Shown piece after piece: positions 1-8,329 of a stretch of DNA of 64,000 nt. The stretch lies in contig OZ244935.1 in assembly GCA_965222005.1 (NCBI GenBank), positions 2,418,001-2,482,000 on the forward strand, in the 5' to 3' direction. The notes below the pieces were generated by a model, which worked only from the letters and a program-made list of their open reading frames with translations, ran no database searches and was not told the DNA's origin. The stretch's first letter is position 1, and each line of letters opens with the position of its first letter. The position numbers and the translations under genes are program-made. The stretch comes from CBDCTM01 sp965222005 (GTDB lineage: Bacteria > Bacteroidota > Bacteroidia > Chitinophagales > Saprospiraceae).

Positions 1-260
1 TATTTGTCCTGCATAATCAGCAGGATATTGTTTTCGCCCGTTCGTTCGGCCAAATCGAGGCGCAGCTGTTCATTGGTATAAAGGCTTTGACCAAGCACTT
101 GCTTGAGCGAGTCGAGTTGTTTTTGATGTTGCAGCTGCTCGACGCGCCTGTTTTCCATCAATTGCAAATGCTCTTTTTTGCTGACACAAGCACTTAGCAG
201 GCTGCCAAACAAAAATCCGGGAAGCAAAACGGCAAATGCTGAACGAAAAATTGAAACCAT
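1..260 (-). CDS. Partial lipoprotein gene (5' part only)
   Basis: Reading the minus strand from an ATG at 260 gives an open frame that runs off the left edge, so about 86 codons are visible. The start MVSIFRSAFAVLLPGF is followed by a hydrophobic stretch and a lipobox ending LLSAC, so a lipoprotein anchored through that cysteine is expected. The rest is polar and rich in Gln, Leu and Lys with coiled-coil character. It starts 24 bases after the stop of the coiled-coil gene at 285-1214 and is probably co-transcribed with it. The visible part shows no enzymatic motif. An OmpA-family or periplasmic scaffold lipoprotein is possible, but the diagnostic C-terminus lies outside the window. Confidence 0.6.
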   Translation of the reverse strand, partial: MVSIFRSAFAVLLPGFLFGSLLSACVSKKEHLQLMENRRVEQLQHQKQLDSLKQVLGQSLYTNEQLRLDLAERTGENNILLIMQDK

Positions 261-284
261 TGTTAGCGTACAAGTTTGCCAAAA

Positions 285-1214
285 TTAACGCAAGCGAAAA
301 CTCGAAGCGCCGAGTAACCCAATATCAGTAAAGACCAATGCCCGGTAGTAGCCAGATTTGAGGCGCTGTGCCAAATCATGGGTAAATGAAAGGCGCTGGT
401 TTTGAGCAATGTTGACTTCCTTTGCCTCAGCTGCCAGGAGATCGGTGATTTGGCCATTGACTTTAACTTGTGCTTTCACCGGATTATCCATTTTGATCGG
501 CGTACCCTGCTCGTCGGAAATAACCAGGTAAATGGGCCGTACGCCCCGATATTCGGGCGGCACATCGGTTAGGTCGAAGCTGATCTTCATGCGCCGGGCG
601 CGGCGCGACTTGGCAGTCGCTTTGGTGTTTTTCTTTTCCGGTTCAATCCGGAATGCAGAGGCTTTGAAGTTGGCCAGGGTGAGCCGATCCACTTCTTCCT
701 GGATGGCCCTGTTGAGATTGGCAAGTGCTGTGTTTTCTTCCCTTGCTTTGCTCAAATCTTCAACAAGGACGCCTGCCAGTACGCGGAGAGAATCGTTTTC
801 CGATTGCAGCGATTTGATATTGAGCTCAAGTTGAGATTTAATATTAAGTAGCGCCTGCAATTCGGAGGATAAATCTTTGACCTGCGTTTTTGCTTGCTGC
901 CCGCTTTTGGCAGTTTGCCTCAATTTTCTGATAGTCGCATCTCGCAGATTGATGGTAGCTTGTGCATCGGCCAGTGAGCTTTGCAAGGTAGCATTCTCAT
1001 CGGTGAGCGAAATATAGGCCTGTTCCAGGCTATCCACTTCTGTTTCGAGTCGGGACTTGATCAAATTTACTTCACTCAGCTCCGATTCCAGCTGATCTCT
1101 TTCTCCGGTCAGGCTGGTTTTTTCCTTGTGGAGACCATAAGCCCACCATCCCAATCCCAGCAGGAGCAGTGCTAAAATAATAGCGAGTACGGTCAATCCT
1201 TGTCTAGCGTTCAT
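285..1214 (-). CDS. Membrane-anchored coiled-coil protein
   Basis: The product has 309 residues. Residues 8-27 form one hydrophobic segment (LTVLAIILALLLLGLGWWAY) after a short positively charged start, consistent with a signal anchor. Residues 30-185 are almost entirely heptad-like (Leu, Ile, Glu, Lys, Ser) and predict a long coiled coil. A short basic stretch (KKNTKATAKSRRARRMK) leads to a compact C-terminal domain of about 100 residues with beta character, ending SFRLR. No catalytic motif was seen. The architecture matches conserved Bacteroidota proteins of unknown function. Its neighbours are the NupC gene upstream (38-base gap) and a lipoprotein gene downstream. A structural role in the periplasm is inference. 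Confidence 0.7.
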   Translation of the reverse strand: MNARQGLTVLAIILALLLLGLGWWAYGLHKEKTSLTGERDQLESELSEVNLIKSRLETEVDSLEQAYISLTDENATLQSSLADAQATINLRDATIRKLRQTAKSGQQAKTQVKDLSSELQALLNIKSQLELNIKSLQSENDSLRVLAGVLVEDLSKAREENTALANLNRAIQEEVDRLTLANFKASAFRIEPEKKNTKATAKSRRARRMKISFDLTDVPPEYRGVRPIYLVISDEQGTPIKMDNPVKAQVKVNGQITDLLAAEAKEVNIAQNQRLSFTHDLAQRLKSGYYRALVFTDIGLLGASSFRLR

Positions 1215-1251
1215 TGATGATTAATTTGGTTAAAAACTATTATAAACAATA

Positions 1252-2469
1252 TCAAATTAGTATACCTGCAATAGAGGCGGTAATCCAGGATGCCAGCGCA
1301 CCACCGATCATGGCCTTCATAGCCAATTTGGCAATATCTTTCTTTCTGCTGGGAGCAATACCACCAATACCGCCCATCTGAATACCAATGGAAGCAAAAT
1401 TGGCAAAACCACAAAGCGCATAACTGGCAATGATGGCGGTACGATCAGAAAGTGTGCCTAGCTGTCTGATTTCGCTGAGGTCTTTATAAGCAATTAATTC
1501 AGTGAGTACAATTTTTTCGCCCAGCAAGGTACCCAATGTGCCGGCCTCCTCCCAGGGAGCGCCCATACAAAAAGCCAATGGCCGGAACAGAAAACCCAGA
1601 AGTTCGGCCAATGAAGTGTTGGCAAAGCTGAGCAAACCATCAAACATAGCCACCATAGCCACTACTGCAATGAGCATGGCACCGATATTGGCGGCCAGTT
1701 TGAGCCCATCGGTGGCGCCATCGCCCATCGCCTCCATGGCATTGTCGGCAGTCTTTTCTACATGCACGGAAAGGGTTCCTTTGGTTTCCGATTCTTCCGT
1801 TTCGGGAAAGATGATTTTGGCAATCACGATAGCTGCCGGGGCGCTCATGATAGAGGCTGCCATCAGGTGTCCGGCAATACCGGGGATGTCGCCCAGCATT
1901 TTTACATAAATGGCCATCACGCCGCCAGCTACGGTAGCAAAGCCGCCGATCATCACCGTGATGAGCTCTGAGCGGGTCATGCCTTTTACGTACGGCCGTA
2001 CCAGGAGAGGGGCTTCGGTTTGCCCTACAAAGATACTCCCTACTACGCTGAGGGTCTCCGACCCGCTCGTGCCCATGGTTTTTTGTACAATTTTAGCGAT
2101 CCATTTAACCACAAATTGCATGATGCCGAGATGGTACAATACAGCTATCAGAGAAGAGAAAAAGATGACGGTAGGCAGTACGCGGACGGCGAAGTTGATA
2201 ATGGGCGCTTCGACCTGTCCACTCACAAAGGAAGCAAAAAGAAAGTCGCCGCCTTTATCGGAAAAGGCCAGCAGTTTTTTAATCAGGGAGTCAAAAAATG
2301 TAAAAAAGGGGAGTCCGATAGGCGTTTTCAAAATGAACAGCGCGAAAGTCAATTGTAGCCCCAAGCCCCAAGCCACCAATCGGTAATTGATCGCTTTTCG
2401 ATTATTGCTCATCAAAAAGGCTATGCCAAGCAACAGCACAACCCCCAGAATGCCTATAAACCTTTCCAT
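1252..2469 (-). CDS. NupC/CNT-family nucleoside transporter
   Basis: The product has 405 residues, the usual length for bacterial concentrative nucleoside transporters, which bring nucleosides across the inner membrane with Na+ or H+. It has about ten hydrophobic segments. The family signatures are visible: the VGQTEAPLLVRPY stretch near residues 148-160, GGFATVAGGVMAIYVKMLG soon after, and near the C-terminus an ALCGFANFASIGIQMGGIG motif. It starts with MERFIGILGVVLLLGIAFLMS. It is the first of three minus-strand genes in a row, the next start lying 38 bases beyond its stop. Substrate (purine or pyrimidine) and coupling ion cannot be read from the sequence. Confidence 0.93.
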   Translation of the reverse strand: MERFIGILGVVLLLGIAFLMSNNRKAINYRLVAWGLGLQLTFALFILKTPIGLPFFTFFDSLIKKLLAFSDKGGDFLFASFVSGQVEAPIINFAVRVLPTVIFFSSLIAVLYHLGIMQFVVKWIAKIVQKTMGTSGSETLSVVGSIFVGQTEAPLLVRPYVKGMTRSELITVMIGGFATVAGGVMAIYVKMLGDIPGIAGHLMAASIMSAPAAIVIAKIIFPETEESETKGTLSVHVEKTADNAMEAMGDGATDGLKLAANIGAMLIAVVAMVAMFDGLLSFANTSLAELLGFLFRPLAFCMGAPWEEAGTLGTLLGEKIVLTELIAYKDLSEIRQLGTLSDRTAIIASYALCGFANFASIGIQMGGIGGIAPSRKKDIAKLAMKAMIGGALASWITASIAGILI

Positions 2470-2586
2470 AATATGTTTGTAATGTTTGGCTAAAGCGTTT
2501 TGCAGTGATGACTAAAGGTACTAATAATGTGAATTATTTTGATTTGATTGGAGCAGAAATAGATCATCCTGCCGGGTTTAGCCAAC

Positions 2587-2625
2587 AAAAATGGGGCTTC
2601 CAGAGTATTTGGAAGCCCCATTTAA
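2587..2625 (-). terminator. Rho-independent terminator hairpin
   Basis: A 13-bp perfect stem (2589-2601 with 2611-2623, core TGGGGCTTCC/GGAAGCCCCA) encloses a 9-base loop. Read on the minus strand it is followed by TTTTTG. It lies about 200 bases beyond the stop of the T9SS cargo gene and is the best candidate for its terminator. It would also stop minus-strand transcripts before they enter nupC. Confidence 0.7.
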
Positions 2626-2654
2626 GATCATGACGAAGGAATAAAAGGCTATGC

Positions 2655-2822
2655 TTAGGGACTGTTTTGAAAAGTGTGATGAAATTGTTTATAGTCTATT
2701 TTTTCTCCAGACGAAGGGTTTTTTGAGGTGAATAGCCCTAGCTATTGGCCGAGAAAAAGCCACAGTATGGAGGAAATAAGAGGCATAAAAAAATTAGCGA
2801 CATATTTCAAAACAGTTTCTAA
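2655..2822. repeat. 168-bp MITE-like or IS-remnant element with 18-bp inverted ends
   Basis: The ends are TTAGGGACTGTTTTGAAA at 2655-2672 and its inverted partner at 2805-2822, which match at 16 of 18 positions with 12 inner bases perfect. Inside there is no reading frame of note, but there is a palindromic AATAGCCCTAGCTATT at about 2731-2746. The right end covers the stop codon of the T9SS cargo gene. No convincing target duplication is seen. The arrangement fits a non-autonomous element or a deleted insertion sequence; the parent family was not identified. This element and the terminator account for most of the 349-base gap 2470-2818. Confidence 0.5.
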
Positions 2823-4561
2823 GGCTTCAGTATTAGCTGCTCAGCGTGTAAGGTAACGCCCTGGCACCGGATGTTCAGCCAATAAACACCTGCAGGGAGC
2901 GAAGCGGGCAATTCAATAGAGCGCAGGGACTGACTATCAGTTGGCAAACTTTCCAACCAAACGAGCTGCCCCAATTCATTCATCAGGCTTAGCTGAGCAT
3001 CCCTGGCCAGGGAGCTTGATGACTGCAGGTGGATGATGCCCGAGCTGGGGTTGGGGAAGATGTGCAGTTCTGTCTCAGCCAGGCTGGTGGAAGCCTGCCC
3101 CGCACTGCTGCCGCCTCCCTTTAGGCTCTGTACACCGCCAGGTACCGGCACTTCGTAGATATAGGATTGCATGCCACTGTTGATGCGGATGGTAACGTAA
3201 AGCTTTTTTTTGCCGGCTGCATTGGAGTTCGGGATGAAAGTATTGATGTATGGATTATAGGTACCTGCCGAGATACTTCCATTTGGATTTGTGTACCAGC
3301 CGAGGACCGTAAGGTAGTTGAAAGTACCTACATCCAGCGCATTGGGGTAGGGTAGGCCTACCTGTACAGTACCGTGGAGGGGCCTGACACGAACACTTTG
3401 GTTATTGAAGTTGGAAGCGAAGGCTTCATCGGGATCACCGATTGCTCCGCGGTTGGTAAAGGTGCCACCATAAATAGAGTTGGTGCTACGGTAGTTCTGC
3501 TCAATGTGACCCTGATTGAGTACGGAGCTGCCGCTATAGGTCGAGATTCTTCCATTGGCCAGCAGGAAGCCTTTAGGCTTGTTATTAAATTGACCCAAAA
3601 CTTTAATAGCATTATTTTGAGGAGATCTAATATACGTTTTTCCGAAATTTCGATATTCGCCATCCGTAGAAACTTCTAGCCCATAGTCACCTCCTGAATC
3701 AATTATATCCACAACACCTGTCTGATAGTTGATTGCCAGGCTTTCCCCTACAGCAAATGCTGTTTTGTCCGGATCATCGATTGTTACCTGGCCCCAGTTT
3801 TTGAAAATGCTGTTTTGAAGCGTATTTAACCCGAAGTTTCCAAAATCGGAGATCGATAAATTGGAGCCGATACTATTAATGTATTGGCTTCCCACAATAA
3901 GAATTGCGGTGCTGATATCCGCAATATCTATGGCTCCTTGATTTGTGAAAATAGCTCCGGAAGAAACATATAAACCTGTAGAGACCTCTTCAATTTCGAT
4001 AGTACCGGTGGGGGAATTCGTAAAAGACCCCAGAGCTGCAATTCCGGTGTTTCCTGTATTACTGATATATATGTCACCTGTATTCGTAAAACTATTACTC
4101 GAAAATATACCCTGGAAAGGAGAAAGCACGATTTCAATAGTGCCATTATTCACGAAATTTCCTGCGTTTAGGATTCCTCGCGAAAAACCTGTAGTAGCAG
4201 TGTTGAAAACTATAATTGATCCATTATTATAAAGATTACCTACGTTTATTATAACAGAAATACTGCTTATGTCAGTAATTATCAGGATTGAACCAGATGG
4301 GTCGATCGTTAAACTTCCTCCTGCTAAATGCAGGCTTTGAAATAAAGCGGTATAGCTTGTCAGGCTAACATTTCCCGATAAAATCCTAACGTCATCATAC
4401 ATTCCGGGGACGTAGCCTGTATCCCAGTTTGCAGCTACATTCCAGTTGCCGTTTCCTCCCGTCCAAGTCACCGTTGCAGCAGGTAAGCTGAGGGAAAGGA
4501 AAAGATAGCAGAGTAATGTGCCGATCCGATGCCAAGGGTTCTTTTGTAGTAAATTGTACAT
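2819..4561 (-). CDS. T9SS type A-sorted surface protein with beta-repeat passenger
   Basis: The product has 580 residues. The signal peptide (residues 1-29) ends near LSLSLPAA. The mature start reads TVTWTGGNGNWNVAANWDTG, a motif common at the front of secreted beta-helical proteins. Residues 60-390 are irregular repeats with FTNTGDIYI / FKNWGQVTI / FTNRGAI patterns, suggesting a right-handed beta-helix. The last 80 residues (from ELHIFPNPSSGIIHLQSS, ending VYWLNIRCQGVTLHAEQLILKP) form a type A sorting domain for T9SS export and surface attachment. The stop codon lies in the terminal repeat of the adjacent 168-bp element, so the extreme C-terminus may have been changed by an insertion. A passive adhesin or matrix role is inferred. 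Confidence 0.85.
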   Translation of the reverse strand: MYNLLQKNPWHRIGTLLCYLFLSLSLPAATVTWTGGNGNWNVAANWDTGYVPGMYDDVRILSGNVSLTSYTALFQSLHLAGGSLTIDPSGSILIITDISSISVIINVGNLYNNGSIIVFNTATTGFSRGILNAGNFVNNGTIEIVLSPFQGIFSSNSFTNTGDIYISNTGNTGIAALGSFTNSPTGTIEIEEVSTGLYVSSGAIFTNQGAIDIADISTAILIVGSQYINSIGSNLSISDFGNFGLNTLQNSIFKNWGQVTIDDPDKTAFAVGESLAINYQTGVVDIIDSGGDYGLEVSTDGEYRNFGKTYIRSPQNNAIKVLGQFNNKPKGFLLANGRISTYSGSSVLNQGHIEQNYRSTNSIYGGTFTNRGAIGDPDEAFASNFNNQSVRVRPLHGTVQVGLPYPNALDVGTFNYLTVLGWYTNPNGSISAGTYNPYINTFIPNSNAAGKKKLYVTIRINSGMQSYIYEVPVPGGVQSLKGGGSSAGQASTSLAETELHIFPNPSSGIIHLQSSSSLARDAQLSLMNELGQLVWLESLPTDSQSLRSIELPASLPAGVYWLNIRCQGVTLHAEQLILKP

Positions 4562-5320
4562 AGTATTTGGTTTTTAACGAACAATTACTACAAAATTAGG
4601 CACCAGAGCCAGGCCTTGATTCACCTTTTTGGGTGAAATTGACAAATGGAATGGATAGTTAGACATTTATACTATCCCACATCTGAAAACCTGAACTCAC
4701 TCCAGCTGCATTCTTATATTCCAATTGATACTTTCGGTGGTGGTGCGATTGAGGAAGGTAAGCCATTCATCGACTTTGAACTGAAATAGGGTCAAGCCTG
4801 AAATGAGTCAATATTGATTTGATCCATCCTTCAAGCCGCCAGGTTTTGTGCATACACACAAAACTTGGCAAAGCGCGGTATAAATAATGCGGTATAAATA
4901 ATATTGGGTTATCCCGGTCTGTGTTTTTGTGATAAAAATGCCCTAATGCTCTGATTATGAGATTATTAGGGCATTAGGGGCAGGCCATACATAAAATGCA
5001 ATATGCTCCTTGCTAAAGTCAGGAGCGCCGGATAACCTTATTCTGGTTTAGAGCGTATTTGGAATTTACCCTTCGGTGCATTAGTGCAAAATTTTAAGCT
5101 TGCTTTCCTACAGTTTTTTGATTGACTTTTTCATGATGCGAGTTCTAAGTGATTGATTGTATGAATCCTTAACATACAAACTTACCCGGAACTGGCGAAA
5201 TCATGGTCATCAAGAGGCATAGGCACCGCGCGATGGTTGCTTTGTCTTATTTAACTATTAGCCCTAAGCTCAACAGGATGAGGAGGAGTAAAATTGTAAA
5301 TGGGCTTTTATCCTTTGCAG
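4562..5320. other. 759-base stretch with no supported gene
   Basis: This gap lies between the GH16 stop and the start of the T9SS cargo gene. Short open frames on either strand have no recognisable domain or start context. A minus-strand stretch of about 33 codons at roughly 4690-4805 has coding-like composition (FQFKVDEWLTFLNRT) but a stop on each side, so it could be a decayed remnant. The tandem phrase GCGGTATAAATAAT occurs twice near 4877-4905. A hairpin terminator is annotated separately. Confidence 0.6.
4933..4976 (-). terminator. Hairpin terminator downstream of the beta-glucan locus
   Basis: A perfect 10-bp stem (ATGCCCTAAT at 4938-4947 with ATTAGGGCAT at 4965-4974) is followed on the minus strand by TTTTTATC. 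It lies about 345 bases beyond the GH16 stop, so it could close the polysaccharide-utilisation transcript, though it is more distant than usual. Confidence 0.55.
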
Positions 5321-6508
5321 CTATTGATCTTGAAATACCCGGATATAATCGACGATCATTCGCTGTGGGAATTGAGTGGTTTGATCCGGGCTGCCCGGCC
5401 AATTGCCACCCACCGCTACATTAAAGATGAAAAAGAAGGGGTCATGAAATTCTGTCCTTTCTCCATCTGTGATGTCAAGGCTGTAATACTGCTGATCATC
5501 AAGTAGCCAACGAATTTCATTGGCATCCCAAATGACACTAAAAACGTGGAATTCATCGTAGAAAATCCCACTGCTCAATGTAGTCTCACCGCCCAAATAA
5601 ACATGATTACCATTGCCTGACCAATGGGCTGTGCCATGTAGGGTAGCTGCTTGGTGACCTACAATTTCCATGATGTCGATTTCGCCACAGGATGGCCAGC
5701 CAACGGTAGAGATATTGGCGCCCAGCATCCAGAGGGCCGGCCAGACACCCTGGCCAAAGGGCAGGGCGGCGCGGATGTCAACGCGTCCGTATTTAAAATC
5801 AAACTTATCCTTGGTGATCATTCGGGAAGAGGTGTATGGGCTGCCATTGAAGTTTTCCTGGCGCGCCTCTATGATTAGCTTGCCTTCCCGCAGGTAGGTG
5901 TTTTCTTTGCGATAAAATTGCAACTCATTGTTGCCCCAGCCACTATTGCCTGTACCGATTTCGAATGTCCAATGATTTTGATCGACTGTACTTGCATTAA
6001 ATTCGTCCTGCCAGATTCGGGTCATCCCGGCGTAATCCTCCAGGCTGGTATAGCCGTTGGAGGGGATGAAGATATTGGTGTCGATGTCATCATTCAGTAT
6101 GCTTATTGAGGCCTTGTCAGCCGAGAGCCTGGCTCCTGTAACGGATTCAATCTTTAAGGAAAAGGTTTCATCCGATTCGTGAATAGCATCTCCTTTGATG
6201 GTGATCTTAACTTCTGCTATTGACGAGCCTGCTGCAATGTCCACTCTTTGATTGTTCACAGCCTCATAATCTTCACCGGCTTTGGCAGTGATGTCCTCTG
6301 TTTGAACAAAGGCGACCACATTTTCGGTAGCTGAGCCGGACAGCCGCAAGCTTACAAAGATGGAATGATCTTCCGATCCTTCTGCTATCTGGATTCCCTC
6401 TTCTATGGTAAGGGTTGGAAAAACAGGGGGAGGAGAATTATCACCTCCTTTATCCTTACAACAAAGCAGGGAAAGTAACGAGCAGAGGTAAAGCATTTTG
6501 AAATTCAT
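5321..6508 (-). CDS. GH16 endo-beta-1,3-glucanase lipoprotein (laminarinase-like)
   Basis: Starting at the ATG at 6508 (MNFKMLYLC) gives 395 residues and places a lipobox (LSLLC) at about residue 16; an in-frame ATG at 6538 would add 10 residues in front and is less likely. Residues 35-145 form a Calx-beta-type domain (EDYEAVNNQRVDI, ETFSLKIE, ISILNDD). The C-terminal 240 residues are a glycoside hydrolase family 16 fold with the catalytic EIDIME motif (GEIDIMEIVGH), the first Glu being the nucleophile and the last the acid/base. Upstream ALWMLGANI is also typical. GH16 enzymes with this motif cleave internal beta-1,3 or mixed beta-glucan bonds. It is the last gene of the GH3-SusC-SusD-PKD-GH16 set, so outer-membrane, surface-facing laminarin cleavage is likely. 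Confidence 0.92.
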   Translation of the reverse strand: MNFKMLYLCSLLSLLCCKDKGGDNSPPPVFPTLTIEEGIQIAEGSEDHSIFVSLRLSGSATENVVAFVQTEDITAKAGEDYEAVNNQRVDIAAGSSIAEVKITIKGDAIHESDETFSLKIESVTGARLSADKASISILNDDIDTNIFIPSNGYTSLEDYAGMTRIWQDEFNASTVDQNHWTFEIGTGNSGWGNNELQFYRKENTYLREGKLIIEARQENFNGSPYTSSRMITKDKFDFKYGRVDIRAALPFGQGVWPALWMLGANISTVGWPSCGEIDIMEIVGHQAATLHGTAHWSGNGNHVYLGGETTLSSGIFYDEFHVFSVIWDANEIRWLLDDQQYYSLDITDGERTEFHDPFFFIFNVAVGGNWPGSPDQTTQFPQRMIVDYIRVFQDQ

Positions 6509-6521
6509 TGTATAAAAGTAT

Positions 6522-6560
6522 AAAATGCTGAAGCCCAAATAAGAGCCTCAGCATTTTTTT
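6522..6560 (-). terminator. Hairpin between the PKD lipoprotein and GH16 genes
   Basis: Two complementary arms (AAAATGCTGAAGC at 6523-6535 and GCCTCAGCATTTT at 6546-6558) pair with one mismatch. On the minus strand the hairpin begins about 10 bases beyond the PKD gene stop and is followed by TTTTATAC. It looks like an intrinsic terminator or attenuator inside the operon, lowering GH16 transcription relative to the upstream genes unless GH16 has its own promoter. Confidence 0.6.
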
Positions 6561-6567
6561 TGAAAAA

Positions 6568-8301
6568 TTATTTCTCAGAGAACATGGTAATCGTCCACCA
6601 TGCTGTACCGTCAGGGGAAATATCAATCACCAGAGTGAGTGTTTCTCCTGCAGGAGTAGAAGAGTAATCATGTACGGTATAGGTGATTTCACTCGCTGGG
6701 CCAACACCATTTGTCGAGTTTAATTCACCACCATTGAAAGCCTTGTGGAAGCCGATAAAGGCACCAGTGCCAATCACTTTAATGGTTGCAGGATCCATCC
6801 CAACAGCCTCAGTTACTTCAAAGCTGTGTGTACCGGAACCCAACACATCATAAGGACTCATCAAAGCTGATTCAGCCTCACATACATTGGGGCCACCAAT
6901 GTAGTCTTCGTGCCAAACCATTCCTTTGCTATCATACTCAAATGTGCCACCATCGGTGAATATGAACTCGTCATCCATCTGGCATGCACGATCTATAACG
7001 CCCTGTGCATCCAGGCCAGGCCACCAATCGTTGCAACCAGCGCAGGGCCCTACTACATAAGAGGCTTCACCATTCAATTTCCAGATTTTTCCATCAGCAT
7101 CGCTCAGTACAGCAGCTGAAAAGACGGCGGCACTCACACTGATAGTAGCCATAGCTTCGTCAGAATTGCCATTACCGTCCATAGCAGTCAACGTAACCGT
7201 GTAGTCACCTTCATTCATATAGGTGTGTACAGGACTTACTTCACTGGAACTGTTGCCATCGCCAAAGTCCCACATAAAGCTGGTGGCATTGGTGGAGTTG
7301 TTGTCAAAAGTCACTTCAAAGCCATCTCTTTCAAAAGAGAAACTGGCCTTAGGCATAGCGCTGGGAATGTCAGGCAGGTCATTAGGATCGTCATAACTAA
7401 CGAGATAGAAATTCCAGAAAAAGGCATCGCCATCCCCTACAATAGCTATTTGCAGCGAATCGGCAACGTCTCCATCTACAAAATTGAAAATCTTGTATTC
7501 CTTAACAGAGATCGGGATGTAATTATCGCCAGCTGATGTTTTATTAGCCAGACCGATGTATGCCCCGAGGCCATTGAGGGTGAGCAGGTTCTGATCGGCA
7601 TCGAGGTCGAATGTATAGCTTCCTCCATTGCCAAAAGCACTTAAATCTTCGCCCGTAGCAGCCATCAGAGTGCCTGGATCAGATTCATCATAACAACCTT
7701 CCGCAGCAGTGGGGCCTTGCCAGCCACCGTTGCCTTCAGAGTCGATGAATAAAGTGCCGTTTGAATTGAACTCAAAAGTGCCATCACGATGGAATGTATA
7801 AGCATCATCCAGAATACAAGGGCGATCACCCAATGGAGTTGCACCACCAAAAGACCACCATTGATTGTCATTTAGGGCAGGGCCAATACCGAGTGCAATA
7901 CCTTCCCGCTGAAGGTACCAGGTCTTGCTTGTAGTTCCGGCCAGCAAAGTAAGTGTAGCTTCGGGATCCTGTATGTTAATCGTTTCTTCACGATTGGCGG
8001 TCTTGCCACTAGCATCAGTAGCAGTTAATACTACTGTGTAATCTCCTGTCTGTGCATAGGTATGCGTTGGGTTTTCTTCTGTGCTGGAATTTCCATCGCC
8101 AAAGTCCCAGCTATAAGAAGCAGCATTTTGCGAAAAATTTTGAAAGCTCACTTCCAAGAAATTGGTAGGGCTGACTTCGTATTGAAAACTAGCGATGAGG
8201 TCGCCGGGATTAGGTCCTTCATCATCATTGCCACATCCTGAGGCAATGCTTACCATTAAAAGAGCCAAAAGTGGCCACTTTAATTTGAGTAAATTATTCA
8301 T
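6568..8301 (-). CDS. Tandem PKD-domain surface glycan-binding lipoprotein
   Basis: The ATG at 8301 (MNNLLKLKWP) puts a signal sequence and lipobox (IASGC) at the front, giving 577 residues; an ATG four codons earlier is possible. There are two PKD domains, each with the WDFGDGNSS core and HTY...GDYTV.LTA.DG ending. Each is followed by a similar module of about 170 residues starting with a TSKTWYLQREG or GKIWKLNGEA phrase, then NQWWSFGG or NDWWPGLDAQ, a DDAYTFHRDGTFEFNSNG or DDEFIFTDGGTFEYDSKG block, and a GAFIGF/GAYIGL turn. The protein is therefore an internal duplication. Directly downstream of susD and before GH16, it occupies the usual slot of a surface glycan-binding protein (SusE/F- or SGBP-like). 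The beta-glucan ligand is inferred from the neighbours. Confidence 0.85.
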   Translation of the reverse strand: MNNLLKLKWPLLALLMVSIASGCGNDDEGPNPGDLIASFQYEVSPTNFLEVSFQNFSQNAASYSWDFGDGNSSTEENPTHTYAQTGDYTVVLTATDASGKTANREETINIQDPEATLTLLAGTTSKTWYLQREGIALGIGPALNDNQWWSFGGATPLGDRPCILDDAYTFHRDGTFEFNSNGTLFIDSEGNGGWQGPTAAEGCYDESDPGTLMAATGEDLSAFGNGGSYTFDLDADQNLLTLNGLGAYIGLANKTSAGDNYIPISVKEYKIFNFVDGDVADSLQIAIVGDGDAFFWNFYLVSYDDPNDLPDIPSAMPKASFSFERDGFEVTFDNNSTNATSFMWDFGDGNSSSEVSPVHTYMNEGDYTVTLTAMDGNGNSDEAMATISVSAAVFSAAVLSDADGKIWKLNGEASYVVGPCAGCNDWWPGLDAQGVIDRACQMDDEFIFTDGGTFEYDSKGMVWHEDYIGGPNVCEAESALMSPYDVLGSGTHSFEVTEAVGMDPATIKVIGTGAFIGFHKAFNGGELNSTNGVGPASEITYTVHDYSSTPAGETLTLVIDISPDGTAWWTITMFSEK

Positions 8302-8329
8302 AATTTTTAGCATTTAAATTGTAACAAAA

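Noticed and set aside
4690..4805. Possible short decayed gene remnant on the minus strand
   Set aside because: About 33 codons with coding-like residues but stops on both sides and no recognised family.
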